Shown: in pieces, positions 1-8,779 of the stretch
How positions within the stretch are numbered: the stretch's first letter is position 1
Layout: every line of letters begins with the position of its first letter
NCBI GenBank assembly: GCA_041658565.1
Contig: JBAZZY010000001.1
Coordinates: 366,164 to 430,163 of the forward strand
Direction of reading: 5' to 3'
DNA from: Actinomycetota bacterium
GTDB lineage: Bacteria > Actinomycetota > AC-67
Length of the DNA stretch: 64,000 nt
Notes under the pieces: model-generated
What the model was told of the DNA's origin: nothing
Databases searched by the model: none
The model's input: the letters and a program-made list of their open reading frames with translations, nothing else
Translations under genes and position numbers: made by a program

Positions 1-183
1 GCCGCGCTGTGCAGCGACGCCGAACAAGCGCGCGGCGCGCGGCGCTGGAACGACGCAAACGTCCTCGCGCTCAGCCTTCGCCTAACCACCGAAGCGCTCG
101 TCGCCGAGATCCTCGATGCGTGGTTCTCGACAGAACCCGATGCGTCGGAAGCCGACAACATCGCCAAGGTTACGCGCGCCTGA
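1..183 (+). CDS. rpiB: Ribose 5-phosphate isomerase B, C-terminal end (partial)
   Basis: The reading frame is open from the first base and closes with TGA at 181-183, leaving 60 residues. It contains the RpiB C-terminal pattern: an AALCSD segment, then WNDANVLALSLR, then a helix with VAEILDAWF. In the pentose phosphate pathway RpiB interconverts ribulose 5-phosphate and ribose 5-phosphate in the cytoplasm. The N-terminal half with the catalytic residues lies outside the window. The stop abuts the stop of the convergent DUF72 gene with no spacer. The family call rests on this short conserved tail and is fairly secure. Confidence 0.8.
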   Translation, partial: AALCSDAEQARGARRWNDANVLALSLRLTTEALVAEILDAWFSTEPDASEADNIAKVTRA

Positions 184-1077
184 CTACTGCGCGTCGGCGA
201 GCATCAGCGACATCTGGGCGGCATTGCGAACCCCGTAGTCGCGGTAGCAATTATTGAAGAGCACATGTGTCCGGCGCGCGCGACCGGCCAGCTCCCGCAC
301 TTGCGGCACCCATTCCCGAAGCTCTTCCTCCGAGTACAGGTACTCGAACCGCTGCGCCGCGGTGATCCCCCGCTGCTTCCACGTCCGGGTGTTTCGGCCG
401 TGGAACCGCACGACCGCCAATTCACTCGTGGTCACCAGGGTGAGCGGCGGCATGCTGGAGGAAAACCCCTGCGGCATGTCCACGTTCACATATGCAAGAT
501 CGTTGTCGGATAACCACCGCACAGTCTCCGAGGCGCGCGCCGGCGTCAGCATCCAGTCGCGGCGACGGAACTCGACGGCAACACGGTAATCGGGAAGCCG
601 CGCCGCGCAGGACTCCACGTACGCGCGGTTGCCGTCGCAGGGAACGAACCACTCGGGGAACTGGAAGAGCACAAAGCCCAACTTTCCTGCCGAGTGCAAC
701 GGCATCAACGCCGAACGAAACATCTCGAACACTTCGTCGAGAATCGGCGCCGGGACATCCCGTCGCGACAGCGTGGCCGTATCCGCAACCGCCGCGCGCA
801 TGCGCTTGGGGAGCGACGACACCTTCGTCGGGTGCCCGGTTAGCAGCGAGAACGCCTTCACGTCAAAAGTGAACTCCGGCGGAGTTCGCTGCACCCACAA
901 CACGCAGTTCCGCTCGGACGGCAGCGCGTAGTAGCTTGCGTCGACCTCGACCAGGCTGAACCGCGAGGCGTAGTAGCCCAGACGGGCCTCAGCCGTCGTC
1001 GCACCGTCCGGGTACCAGCCGGCGTCCAGCAACGTCGGGTCCGTCCACGAGGACGTTCCCACCAGAACCTCGCCCAT
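184..1077 (-). CDS. DUF72 (YecE-like) family protein
   Basis: A protein of 297 residues with the DUF72 pattern: an N-terminal GTSSWTDPTLL, then YASRF.LVEVDASYYALPS, an AVEFRRRDW segment in the middle, and NCYRDYGVRNA near the C-terminus. DUF72 proteins are predicted TIM-barrel enzymes of uncertain reaction, so no activity is assigned. The ATG at 1077 follows the stop of the upstream GMC oxidoreductase by three bases, so the two are probably co-transcribed leftwards. Length is normal for the family. The family call is firm; the cellular role is unknown. Confidence 0.85.
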   Translation of the reverse strand: MGEVLVGTSSWTDPTLLDAGWYPDGATTAEARLGYYASRFSLVEVDASYYALPSERNCVLWVQRTPPEFTFDVKAFSLLTGHPTKVSSLPKRMRAAVADTATLSRRDVPAPILDEVFEMFRSALMPLHSAGKLGFVLFQFPEWFVPCDGNRAYVESCAARLPDYRVAVEFRRRDWMLTPARASETVRWLSDNDLAYVNVDMPQGFSSSMPPLTLVTTSELAVVRFHGRNTRTWKQRGITAAQRFEYLYSEEELREWVPQVRELAGRARRTHVLFNNCYRDYGVRNAAQMSLMLADAQ

Positions 1078-1080
1078 CGC

Positions 1081-2682
1081 TTAGGAAAAGTATCGCGCTG
1101 CGATCCGGGCGGCGACCCTGGTGGCAACTGCCTGTGCCGTTAACCCCGGAGCAACGCCTCCCGCCCCGTTTGGGAAGATCGACGTGTCGGCAATGAACAG
1201 CCGACCCACATCGTGCGCTTCGCCGTCGCGGTCAACCACGCCCGCGGCGGGATCAGCGTGCATGCGCATCGTTCCGTGCGCGTGCATCGTCGTCGGCGCA
1301 GCGTCGGCCCGGTGAATCGAGTCGGGTTCTGCTCCGGTTGCCAGCAGCACCTCGGCCGCGCGCCGCGCGAGCCAGTCGCGGCGGCGAGAAGTCCCGGCCG
1401 TCGGGCGGTAACGGACGACGGGCGCCGGGTTGTGCTCGTCTGAGACCTCGCAGGACAGCGCGACGCCGTTCTCCAAAACAGCGTCATCGTCGGTGGTGAT
1501 CGCGATGACGAGCGTGTGCCGGTACGCCTCCAATCGCCGCTTCAGCGCGCTCCCCCACGCACGGCCCGACACCGCCCATGGTCCGTCCCCTCGGATTGCC
1601 CGCGGACCGAACGAGGTCGAATGCGCGAAGGACAGCGGCCCCATTCCGACGGACTCAAAGGATCCGTACCCGGGGAAGTCGGCGCGCGCCATCGACGTCT
1701 GCCCCTCGAACATGTCCACGTTGCGCGGCAGCACCCCCGAGACGTAGTCGCACCAGTGCGTAGTCAGGTAGCGCCCGACGACACCGCGGTCCGGCAGTCC
1801 GCTCGCCAGCCAAAGGCGGGGGGTCTCGACGGCTCCGCCGGCGAGAACGATCACGCGCGCCTGCTGCTCGTAGCGCCGTCCGTCGCTGGCGCGATAGCGC
1901 ACAGCACGGGCGCGCGCCTTGCCTTCGTGCTCTTCGAACACGATCGCCGTCGCGAAAGCGCCTGTGCGGAATTCGCACCGGCCGGTTCGTAACGCCGCCG
2001 GCGCGTAAGTGACGTTGGCGCTTCGCTTCGCCAGCCGCTCCAGGGGCGCCCCCTCAGGGTTACGACATCCGATCAGGCACTCACCGCACTGCGTGCACCC
2101 GTCGACGGCCGGGTAACGCATCGACGCGACCGGCTTTACGGACGGCAGGACGGCGTTCGACTGCATTCGCCATCCACTCGCGCGAAGGTCCGGCCCAACC
2201 GCGTGTTCGATGCCGATCACCTCGCACCCCCGGATGAATAGCTCGTCCTTCGGAGCCACGACGTCGGGAACCGAGACCGGCAGGGTCTCCTCGACCCGGT
2301 AGTAGTAATGCGCCAATTCGCGATAGGACAAAGGCCAGTCCCGCTCGATCGCGTCAACGTGCGCGCGGGGACACGTGGCCCCAAAGCGCAAGGTGTTACC
2401 GCCGACTCCAGCCGTCTGGAACAGAGTTCCCAGCCCGTCTCGCACGCGTGGCCACGACGGCTTCGTGCGGTCCCTGGGACCCCAGCGAAGAACCCCGTCG
2501 AATGGATTGCTCATGTCCCATTCGAGCCCGGTGAACTCACGCTGAGGGTCGTGCCATGGTCCGGCCTCCAGGACCACGACCCCCAGCCCGATCTCCGCCA
2601 GTTCCTTCGCGACGACCGTGCCGGTGGCGCCGGCACCGACGACCACGACATCGGGAACGTTCGCCGGGGGCGAGAACGACAT
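1081..2682 (-). CDS. GMC-family FAD oxidoreductase, probable alpha subunit of a sugar/alcohol dehydrogenase
   Basis: About 533 residues. The N-terminus has the Rossmann FAD motif VVVGAGATG (about residues 13-21). A GMC C-terminal segment carries HAHGTMRMH, where the catalytic base would sit. A cysteine cluster (Cys196, 199, 202, 206, GCTQCGECLIGC) resembles the iron-sulfur ligands of FAD-dependent glucose/gluconate dehydrogenase alpha subunits, so electrons may leave through a cluster rather than to oxygen. The chosen ATG at 2682 overlaps the stop of the upstream small subunit as TGATG. A longer start at 2745 would overlap that gene by 64 bases and is less likely. Pairing with a gluconate 2-dehydrogenase subunit-3 protein supports a dehydrogenase role. 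The substrate cannot be read from sequence. Confidence 0.8.
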   Translation of the reverse strand: MSFSPPANVPDVVVVGAGATGTVVAKELAEIGLGVVVLEAGPWHDPQREFTGLEWDMSNPFDGVLRWGPRDRTKPSWPRVRDGLGTLFQTAGVGGNTLRFGATCPRAHVDAIERDWPLSYRELAHYYYRVEETLPVSVPDVVAPKDELFIRGCEVIGIEHAVGPDLRASGWRMQSNAVLPSVKPVASMRYPAVDGCTQCGECLIGCRNPEGAPLERLAKRSANVTYAPAALRTGRCEFRTGAFATAIVFEEHEGKARARAVRYRASDGRRYEQQARVIVLAGGAVETPRLWLASGLPDRGVVGRYLTTHWCDYVSGVLPRNVDMFEGQTSMARADFPGYGSFESVGMGPLSFAHSTSFGPRAIRGDGPWAVSGRAWGSALKRRLEAYRHTLVIAITTDDDAVLENGVALSCEVSDEHNPAPVVRYRPTAGTSRRRDWLARRAAEVLLATGAEPDSIHRADAAPTTMHAHGTMRMHADPAAGVVDRDGEAHDVGRLFIADTSIFPNGAGGVAPGLTAQAVATRVAARIAARYFS

Positions 2683-3116
2683 CACCGACCCCGCAATAGG
2701 CGGGACCTTGCGCGTGATGGCCCGTCGAACCCCGTCATCTGCCATCCCAACGAGGAGCGGACAACTCTTCCGTCAGCGTCTTGCCCCGTCCACTCGCCGT
2801 ACACGGCAGCGACCGAGAGCAGTCCGAGCAGTTCGGGGATCTCGCGAGACTCGGCGGAATCCGCCGAGGCGAGTTCGTCGAGCACGCGCGCCCGCTCGCC
2901 TAAGTCGAGCTCGCAGAAGTCCCGGCCCGCGAACACCGAAGCGGCAATGGTATCCAGCGTTGCCGCAACCGACTCGGCAGACGAAAGGTAGTGCGACACG
3001 AAGCGATCGGCCTCGACGCCGGCGGCGCCCGGCGATGGATCATCGTCGGGACCGGGCACGAACACCTCGGTGGCGGCGCGAATCGTGCGGGCCGCGGGCG
3101 AGTCGTCGTGACTCAC
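2682..3116 (-). CDS. Gluconate 2-dehydrogenase subunit 3-like protein
   Basis: About 144 residues with the subunit-3 pattern: ATEVFVPG near the start, a long helical middle (ARVLDELAS...IPELLGLLSVAAVYGEW), and the family end motif SLGWQMTGFDGPS. In characterised complexes this small subunit binds the GMC flavoprotein and usually brings a Tat signal for export. No twin-arginine or hydrophobic leader is visible here, so the pair may be cytoplasmic or exported another way. I chose the GTG at 3116, seven bases after the upstream receiver gene's stop. An ATG at 3188 is possible but would overlap that gene by about 65 bases. Translation is probably coupled to the GMC gene through the TGATG overlap. 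Confidence 0.72.
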   Translation of the reverse strand: MSHDDSPAARTIRAATEVFVPGPDDDPSPGAAGVEADRFVSHYLSSAESVAATLDTIAASVFAGRDFCELDLGERARVLDELASADSAESREIPELLGLLSVAAVYGEWTGQDADGRVVRSSLGWQMTGFDGPSRARSRLLRGR

Positions 3117-3123
3117 GAGTGCG

Positions 3124-3570
3124 TCAGGCCGGCTCGGAAAGCTGCTCTTCGGCCACGTCGTCGGCAGACGCCTCTTCGGGCGGGGCATCCCCCCCGGCCG
3201 GGCCTCCCGGCCGGCGCACGCTTCCGGCGGCGGCTACGCGCGCAGCCTCGGCCGCGAGCACTCGCGGCGAAACCGGCTCAACGATCGCATGATCGGCCCC
3301 GGACCACCTCGCCAGCCCGGCATCCTGCGGGCGGCTCAGCAGCACGATCACTGCCGGCGGAGCATCCAGGAGCTTCAACTCGCGCGTCAACCCGAATGCG
3401 CCGTAGGGCTCTGCAATCTCGTCGGTGACGACCAGATCGAACTCTTGGGTCTTAGCGAGGTGAAGTGCCTCGACACCGTCGTGCGCGACCGACGTCTTCC
3501 AGGATTCACCCAGAGAGGTGGAAATGCGCGCGCGCTTTTGTTCGTTGTTGGAAACCAGGAGAACTCTCAC
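3124..3570 (-). CDS. Degenerate response-regulator receiver protein
   Basis: About 148 residues from a GTG at 3570. The fold reads as a CheY-like receiver: beta-1 RVLLVSNN, phospho-acceptor strand DLVVTD (Asp50), then VIVLLS and a final EPVSPR loop. Key receiver residues are changed. The acidic pair after beta-1 is Asn-Asn, and the conserved Lys of the last loop is Glu, so metal-dependent phosphorylation is doubtful. An Ala/Pro/Glu-rich tail of about 35 residues follows, with no DNA-binding domain. It heads the operon containing the small dehydrogenase subunit. A -10-like element eight bases upstream suggests a leaderless mRNA. A start at 3663 would add about 31 residues unlike the family. 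Confidence 0.62.
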   Translation of the reverse strand: MRVLLVSNNEQKRARISTSLGESWKTSVAHDGVEALHLAKTQEFDLVVTDEIAEPYGAFGLTRELKLLDAPPAVIVLLSRPQDAGLARWSGADHAIVEPVSPRVLAAEAARVAAAGSVRRPGGPAGGDAPPEEASADDVAEEQLSEPA

Positions 3571-3578
3571 GGGGGCCA

Positions 3579-3584
3579 ATCTTA
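3579..3584 (-). promoter_or_regulatory. Candidate -10 element for a leaderless transcript
   Basis: Read leftwards, TAAGAT (matching TANNNT) lies eight bases before the GTG at 3570, with no Shine-Dalgarno between. That spacing is typical of leaderless actinobacterial mRNAs. No convincing -35 hexamer is visible. Confidence 0.4.
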
Positions 3585-3677
3585 TCCCAGCCGGCACGTT
3601 CGCGGGCACGGGAGTACTTGATCGGACCGACCGGAGGTGTATGAAGTCACCAGCAGGATGCAACCCGAGGAGGCCCT

Positions 3678-4463
3678 ATGGAGCGAAGCATGGCAGAGAA
3701 GCTGCTCGCCGAGTTCGTCGGCACGTTGACTCTGATCTTTATCGGAGCGAGTTCGATCATCGCCGCGAGCGCGAGTCCCGGCGGAGCCGGCCTGGTAACC
3801 ATCGCCCTCGCGCACGGCTTGGCCATCGCCACCATGGTCTCGGCGCTCGGACACATCTCCGGCGCCCACTTCAATCCCGCCGTAACCATCGGAGCCCTGG
3901 TGACCGAGAAGATCGGCGCCAAAGATGCGGCCGGCTACATCGCCGCCCAACTCGCCGGCGGCGCAGCCGGTGCGGCGCTCATTCGCGCCGCGCTCCCCGA
4001 AGGGGTTTGGGGAGCGGCCAAGCTCGGCGCCACTCTGGTGTCCCCCGTCGTCTCCAACGGACAGGCCGTCTTGCTCGAAGCCGTTCTTACGTTCTTCCTG
4101 GTCTGGGTCGTGTTCGCCACGGCAATCGACCCGGAGGGTTCCTTCGGCAAGATCGCAGGCCTCACCATCGGTTTTGTCATCACGATGGACATCATGGCCG
4201 GCGGACCGTTCACCGGCGGCGCAATGAACCCTGCGCGCAGCTTCGGCCCGGCGCTCGTCGGCGGGTACTGGTCCGGATGGTGGGTGTACTGGGTCGGACC
4301 CGTGGCGGGCGGAGTCATCGCAGCCGTCGCCTACGACTGGCTGATCCTGTCCAAGCGCGGCACCGGCGGCGCCGCCACACCGGACGATCCCATGCCGGCG
4401 CCGCACGGCTGGGGCGCCCATGGCGAGGACCGCGACGCCACCATCGACGGCGAACACGAATAG
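3678..4463 (+). CDS. MIP-family aquaporin / glycerol facilitator
   Basis: 261 residues, about six transmembrane helices and both half-helix NPA motifs: HFNPAVTIG in the first half and MNPARSFGPA in the second. The channel passes water or small neutral solutes across the inner membrane. Selectivity is not decided here, although the NPARSFGPA form is common in aquaporin-type members. The ATG at 3678 has a strong GAGGAGG four bases upstream; a second in-frame ATG lies at 3690. The C-terminal tail is His/Asp-rich and cytoplasmic. It is transcribed alone, divergently from the receiver gene, and ends at a strong hairpin terminator. Confidence 0.9.
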   Translation: MERSMAEKLLAEFVGTLTLIFIGASSIIAASASPGGAGLVTIALAHGLAIATMVSALGHISGAHFNPAVTIGALVTEKIGAKDAAGYIAAQLAGGAAGAALIRAALPEGVWGAAKLGATLVSPVVSNGQAVLLEAVLTFFLVWVVFATAIDPEGSFGKIAGLTIGFVITMDIMAGGPFTGGAMNPARSFGPALVGGYWSGWWVYWVGPVAGGVIAAVAYDWLILSKRGTGGAATPDDPMPAPHGWGAHGEDRDATIDGEHE

Positions 4464-4491
4464 ACGAACGTCGCGAACGCTCGAAGCACGA

Positions 4492-4529
4492 CGGAGCCGG
4501 TCCCAAAGGGACCGGCTCCGGTTGTTTTG
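4492..4529 (+). terminator. Intrinsic terminator after the aquaporin gene
   Basis: A perfect 13-bp inverted repeat (4492-4504 with 4508-4520) closes an AAA loop and is followed by GTTGTTTTG. It lies 29 bases past the aquaporin stop and separates it from the convergent kor operon. Confidence 0.85.
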
Positions 4530-4544
4530 AAGTGCTCGAGTCGC

Positions 4545-5585
4545 CTAGGAGACTTCCCAGGTGTCCCCGCTGACCAGCAACTTGGACAGGCTCCCCTCGC
4601 CGAGCTTGGCGCGCGCCGCGTCCAACTGCTGCGCCATCTGATCGCCGTACACCGGCCGTTCAACCGAACGGAAGACCCCCAGAGGGGTCGGCTCCTCAGG
4701 ACCGGACGCCAAGTGCGCGAGCTGGAATGCAAGCGCTGGGTCCTGGCGGTGCGCATCGTGCACGAGCAGGTTCTCCTCGCCGACGTCGGCAACTTCAACG
4801 ATCTCCAGCGAACCTTGAGCCGTCATGCGCACGCCCCGCGCCCCGTCGGCGCCAAAACGAACCGGCTTTCCGTCTTCCAACCGGATCTGGTTCTGGAGCT
4901 TGTAGTCCTTGCCGGACACCGTCTCGAAAGCCCCGTCGTTGAAGATCACGCAGTTCTGGTAGATCTCAACGAACGACGTCCCGCGGTGCGCGGCGGCCTG
5001 GCGGAGCACCGAGGTGAGGTGCGGCCGGTCGATGTCTATCGTGCGAGCCACGAACGTCGCCTCCGCCCCGAGCGCCAAGGCGACCGGGTTGAAGGGGTGG
5101 TCAAGGGATCCGAACGGAGAGGACTTGGTGACCTTGCCCATCTCCGAGGTCGGCGAGTACTGCCCCTTGGTGAGCCCGTAGATCCGGTTGTTGAACAGCA
5201 GGACCGTCAGGTTCACGTTGCGGCGCATCGCGTGGATGATGTGGTTACCGCCGATCGACAATGCGTCGCCGTCTCCGGTGATCACCCAGACATCCAGGTC
5301 GGGGCGCGCGGTTGCCAGTCCCGTCGCGATCGCGGGCGCGCGCCCGTGGATTCCGTGGATCCCGTAGGTGTTCATGTAGTACGGGAAACGGCTCGAGCAG
5401 CCGATTCCGCTGACGAACACCGTGTTCTCCTTCTTGATGCCGAGTTCCGGCATCACGGCCTGCACCGCGGAGAGAACGCCGTAGTCCCCGCACCCGGGGC
5501 ACCAGCGGACCTCTTGGTCGCTGACGTAGTCCTTCTTCGTCAACGTCGCCGTCACTTGTCCGTTGCTCTCTGTCATCTGGGTCAC
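4545..5585 (-). CDS. korB: 2-oxoacid (2-oxoglutarate):ferredoxin oxidoreductase, beta subunit
   Basis: 346 residues of the thiamine-pyrophosphate-binding beta subunit. WCPGCGDYGVL near residue 28 gives the first cluster cysteines, and the TPP motif GDGDALSIGGNH and NNRIYGLTKGQ follow. With KorA it decarboxylates a 2-oxoacid to acyl-CoA and reduces ferredoxin, replacing or supplementing the 2-oxoglutarate dehydrogenase step. The GTG start at 5585 overlaps the korA stop as GTGA, so the two are translationally coupled. The NNRIYGLTKGQYSPTS segment is typical of the 2-oxoglutarate-type enzymes of Actinobacteria, but the substrate is inferred. Confidence 0.9.
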   Translation of the reverse strand: MTQMTESNGQVTATLTKKDYVSDQEVRWCPGCGDYGVLSAVQAVMPELGIKKENTVFVSGIGCSSRFPYYMNTYGIHGIHGRAPAIATGLATARPDLDVWVITGDGDALSIGGNHIIHAMRRNVNLTVLLFNNRIYGLTKGQYSPTSEMGKVTKSSPFGSLDHPFNPVALALGAEATFVARTIDIDRPHLTSVLRQAAAHRGTSFVEIYQNCVIFNDGAFETVSGKDYKLQNQIRLEDGKPVRFGADGARGVRMTAQGSLEIVEVADVGEENLLVHDAHRQDPALAFQLAHLASGPEEPTPLGVFRSVERPVYGDQMAQQLDAARAKLGEGSLSKLLVSGDTWEVS

Positions 5586-7423
5586 GCCCTCTTCAGGATC
5601 TCAGCAGCGATTTCAGAAGCGCGGAAGGGCAGGCCCCGCATCGAGGAGAAGACCTGCGCGTCCACCAGGTACTCGGCCCGGATCAACTTCGTCAGCTGGC
5701 CCAGGTTGTTCTCCGGCACCATGATCCGCTTGTAGCGGCGAACCACATCTCCGGTGTTCTTCGGGAAAGGATTGATGTGGTACAGGTGCGCGTGAGCGAC
5801 CTTGCGCCCCTCGTCGCGAATGTCGGCGATCGCCGCCTTGATCGGACCGTAGGACGACCCCCATCCCAACACCAGCAGCTCGGCGTCCCCAGTCGGATCA
5901 TCGACCTCAAGCTCAGGAATGTCGTCGGCGATCTTGTCGACCTTCGCTTGGCGGAGCCGGCTCATCTTGTCGTGGTTGTCAGGGTCGTAGGAAACGGTCC
6001 CGATGCCGTCGGCCTTCTCAAGACCTCCGATACGGTGCTCCAGGCCCGGCGTTCCGGGAATCGCCCAGGGCCGCGCGAGGTTCTCGTCGCGCAAGTAGGG
6101 CCAGAACTCCCCATCGTGGTTTGGTTCGGTCGTGAACGGAACCGAGATATCGGGCAGCGCGTTCGCGTCCGGGACGAGCCACGGTTCAGATGAGTTCACC
6201 AAGTACCCGTCCATGAGCACGATCACAGGCGTGCGGTACTTGAGCGCGATCCGTGCGGCTTCCACTGCGGCCTCAAACCCCTCCGACGGAGTCCGTGTCG
6301 CAATGATCGGAATCGGAGCCTCTCCATGACGTCCGTACATGGCCGCCATGAGATCCGAGGCTTCCTGCTTGGTCGGCAACCCGGTGGACGGACCCCCGCG
6401 TTGGACGTTGATGACGATCAGCGGCAACTCAAGAATGACCGCGAGCCCAAGGGTCTCGCTCTTGAGGTCGAGTCCGGGCCCACTCGTCGTCGTGACGGCG
6501 AGATGCCCGCCGAAAGCCGCACCGACCGCCGCCGCGGCGCCGGCGATCTCGTCCTCTGCCTGGAACGTGCGCACCGGGAAGTTCTTGTGGCGCGACAACT
6601 CGTGCAGGATCTCCGTGGCGGGCGTGATCGGGTACGTCGACAGGTACAACGGCAGCCCCGACTTCTCCGACGCGGCGAGCAGACCCCACGCCATCGCGGT
6701 GCTGCCCTGGACGTTGCGATACACACCGGCCGCATACGGCGCAGGCTTGATCTCGAACTGGTGCGCGAACAACTCGGCCGTCTCGCCGTAGGCGTGCCCG
6801 GCCTTGAACGCCCGGACGTTCGCCTCAAGGATCTCGGCTCGCTTGGAGAACTTCCCTTCCAGCCAGCGGACGGTAACGTCCGTGGGGCGGGAGTACATCC
6901 ACGACAGCAGGCCGAGAGCGAACATGTTCTTCGCGCGCTCAGACTCCTTCTTGGTGATTCCCTCGATGCCCTTGGAAGACTCCAACGTCATCGACGTCAT
7001 TGGAACAGCGTGCACTTGGTAGCCCGACAAAGACCCATCGGTGAGCGGATCGGACGTGTACCCGGCGCGCTCAAGGTTCTTGTCGACAAACGCATCCTTG
7101 TTGGCAACGATAATGCCGCCGGGAACGAGGTCCTTTACGTTCGCCTTCAGACCCGCCGGGTTCATCGCGACAAGGACGCCGGGCTGATCCCCGGGAGTCA
7201 AGATGTCCTCGTCTGAGAAGTGGATCTGGAAGCCCGACACGCCGGCCAGCGAACCGGCAGGAGCTCGGATCTCGGACGGATAGTCCGGCAGTGTTGCAAG
7301 GTCGTTACCAAAGACAGCGGTGGCGTTGGTAAAGCGCTCACCAGTGAGCTGCATCCCGTCGCCCGAATCGCCCACGAATCGAATGACTACTCGATGGATC
7401 TCCTCAACGGATTTCGTTGCCAC
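5582..7423 (-). CDS. korA: 2-oxoacid (2-oxoglutarate):ferredoxin oxidoreductase, alpha subunit (gamma-alpha fusion)
   Basis: About 613 residues. The N-terminal 190 or so form the gamma (CoA/acceptor) domain, beginning RFVGDSGDGMQLTGE. The alpha (pyrimidine-binding) domain follows with STYPITPATEILHEL and a TTTSGPGLDLKSE loop, then a C-terminal domain ending before IMVPENNLGQ. This gamma-alpha fusion with a separate beta subunit is the standard two-subunit KorAB layout. The GTG at 7423 is chosen because GGGGAGAT lies about seven bases upstream; the ATG at 7453 has no such site. It is oriented away from the cysteine desulfurase gene, leaving about 195 bases between them for divergent promoters, in which I see no clear motif. 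Confidence 0.92.
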   Translation of the reverse strand: MATKSVEEIHRVVIRFVGDSGDGMQLTGERFTNATAVFGNDLATLPDYPSEIRAPAGSLAGVSGFQIHFSDEDILTPGDQPGVLVAMNPAGLKANVKDLVPGGIIVANKDAFVDKNLERAGYTSDPLTDGSLSGYQVHAVPMTSMTLESSKGIEGITKKESERAKNMFALGLLSWMYSRPTDVTVRWLEGKFSKRAEILEANVRAFKAGHAYGETAELFAHQFEIKPAPYAAGVYRNVQGSTAMAWGLLAASEKSGLPLYLSTYPITPATEILHELSRHKNFPVRTFQAEDEIAGAAAAVGAAFGGHLAVTTTSGPGLDLKSETLGLAVILELPLIVINVQRGGPSTGLPTKQEASDLMAAMYGRHGEAPIPIIATRTPSEGFEAAVEAARIALKYRTPVIVLMDGYLVNSSEPWLVPDANALPDISVPFTTEPNHDGEFWPYLRDENLARPWAIPGTPGLEHRIGGLEKADGIGTVSYDPDNHDKMSRLRQAKVDKIADDIPELEVDDPTGDAELLVLGWGSSYGPIKAAIADIRDEGRKVAHAHLYHINPFPKNTGDVVRRYKRIMVPENNLGQLTKLIRAEYLVDAQVFSSMRGLPFRASEIAAEILKRA

Positions 7424-7618
7424 GTCCCATCTCCCCGTCGCCAGGAATTTCACCGACGATCACCGCCGGCCACAACCGAAACACGACGGGCAAACTACGG
7501 GAGAGCGCACCGAGCGTGGGGGCTGCGTGTCTCATCATACGCCCCCGGGCGGGAACTGTTTCGCGGGTCCCGGCAGTGAAGGCAGGCGGAAATCCCTTGG
7601 AAAAGGTAGGTTTTCCCC

Positions 7619-8779
7619 GTGAGCCTCTACTTCGACCATGCCTCGACGACCCCGCCGCACCCGGCGGCCCTGACGGCCGTGGCCGAGGCGACCGCCGGAC
7701 TCTGGGCCGACCCTTCGCGGCTGTACGGCGACGCTCGGCGCGCGCGCATGGCCCTGGATCGCGCGCGCGAGCAAATCGCATACGCCATCCAGGCTCGCCC
7801 CGAGGAGATCATCTTCACAGGCAGCGGCACGGAGTCGTGCAATTTGGCCATCGCGGCAGCCGCGGGCGCCGCGCGCGCCGCGCGCAAACCCACCCGCGCC
7901 CTTGTCTCGGCAGTCGAGCATCGCGCCGTGTTGGCGGCTGCGCGCGCGCTCGAGGGCTTCGAGGTCGTCGAGATCCGCGTCGATGGGCAGGGGCTCGTCG
8001 ATCTCGAAGCGCTGCGAAGCGAGTGCGAGGCCGGAGCGGGACTCGTTTCGATCCAGACCGCGAACTCCGAAGTCGGCACCTTGCAGCCGGTTGCGGAAGT
8101 TGCCGGGATCGCGCGCGCGGCCGGAGCCCTGTTCCACACCGACGCATGCATCGCCACCGGGCACATCCCGGTTTCAGTCGCATCGATGGGCCCCGACCTG
8201 CTGTCGGCCAGCGCGCACAAGTTCTACGGACCCAAGGGAGCCGGTTTCCTATGGGCACGCCGCGGCGTTCGCGTTCGCCCTCAACTTCTCGGCGACGACC
8301 GCGAGCGGGGACGCCGCGCGGGGATGGAGAACCTCCCGGCCATCGCGGGAATGGCGGCGGCACTCGACGCCCGCATCGCGGAGATCTCGGCCGAGGACAC
8401 TCGGCTGCGCGCGCTGACCGACCGGCTACGCGAGGAACTTCCCTGGCGTGTCGAGGATCTCGTCGTTCACGGGCACCCCACCGAGCGGCTGCCCGGCATC
8501 GTGGCCTTCAGCGTGCTGTACGTAGACGGCGAGACGATGTTGCTCGACTTGGACAGACGCGGAATCGCGGTGCACTCCGGATCGTCGTGCACGTCCAGCA
8601 CGCAGGAACCTTCGCACGTGCTGGCGGCGATGGGGGCTCTCACTCAAGGATCGGTGCGGGTCTCGCTGGGGCGGGACACTCACGACAAGGACATCGAGTT
8701 CTTCCTCGCCGCGCTTCCCGGGGTGGTCGCCGGCGCGCGCTCGCTTGCCGGAGCTGCAACGCGAAAGGCGAAGCGGTGA
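7619..8779 (+). CDS. Cysteine desulfurase (class V aminotransferase, NifS/IscS-like)
   Basis: 386 residues of a PLP enzyme that takes sulfur from cysteine as a protein persulfide. It starts YFDHASTTPPHP, has SAVEHRAVL, a PLP-lysine motif SASAHKFYGPKG, and a mobile-loop catalytic cysteine in SGSSCTSSTQEPSHVL. The long Cys loop places it in the IscS/NifS group, distinct from the SufS at 23-24 kb. The GTG at 7619 has AAGGTAGG about eight bases upstream. Its stop overlaps the start of the TusA-like carrier (GTGA), so the desulfurase probably hands sulfur to that carrier, for example for tRNA thiolation or molybdenum-cofactor sulfuration; the acceptor is inferred. Confidence 0.9.
   Translation: MSLYFDHASTTPPHPAALTAVAEATAGLWADPSRLYGDARRARMALDRAREQIAYAIQARPEEIIFTGSGTESCNLAIAAAAGAARAARKPTRALVSAVEHRAVLAAARALEGFEVVEIRVDGQGLVDLEALRSECEAGAGLVSIQTANSEVGTLQPVAEVAGIARAAGALFHTDACIATGHIPVSVASMGPDLLSASAHKFYGPKGAGFLWARRGVRVRPQLLGDDRERGRRAGMENLPAIAGMAAALDARIAEISAEDTRLRALTDRLREELPWRVEDLVVHGHPTERLPGIVAFSVLYVDGETMLLDLDRRGIAVHSGSSCTSSTQEPSHVLAAMGALTQGSVRVSLGRDTHDKDIEFFLAALPGVVAGARSLAGAATRKAKR

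Noticed and set aside
2683..2745. Longer N-terminus for the GMC oxidoreductase
   Set aside because: It would overlap the small-subunit gene by 64 bases, whereas the ATG at 2682 forms a normal TGATG junction and sits just before the FAD motif.
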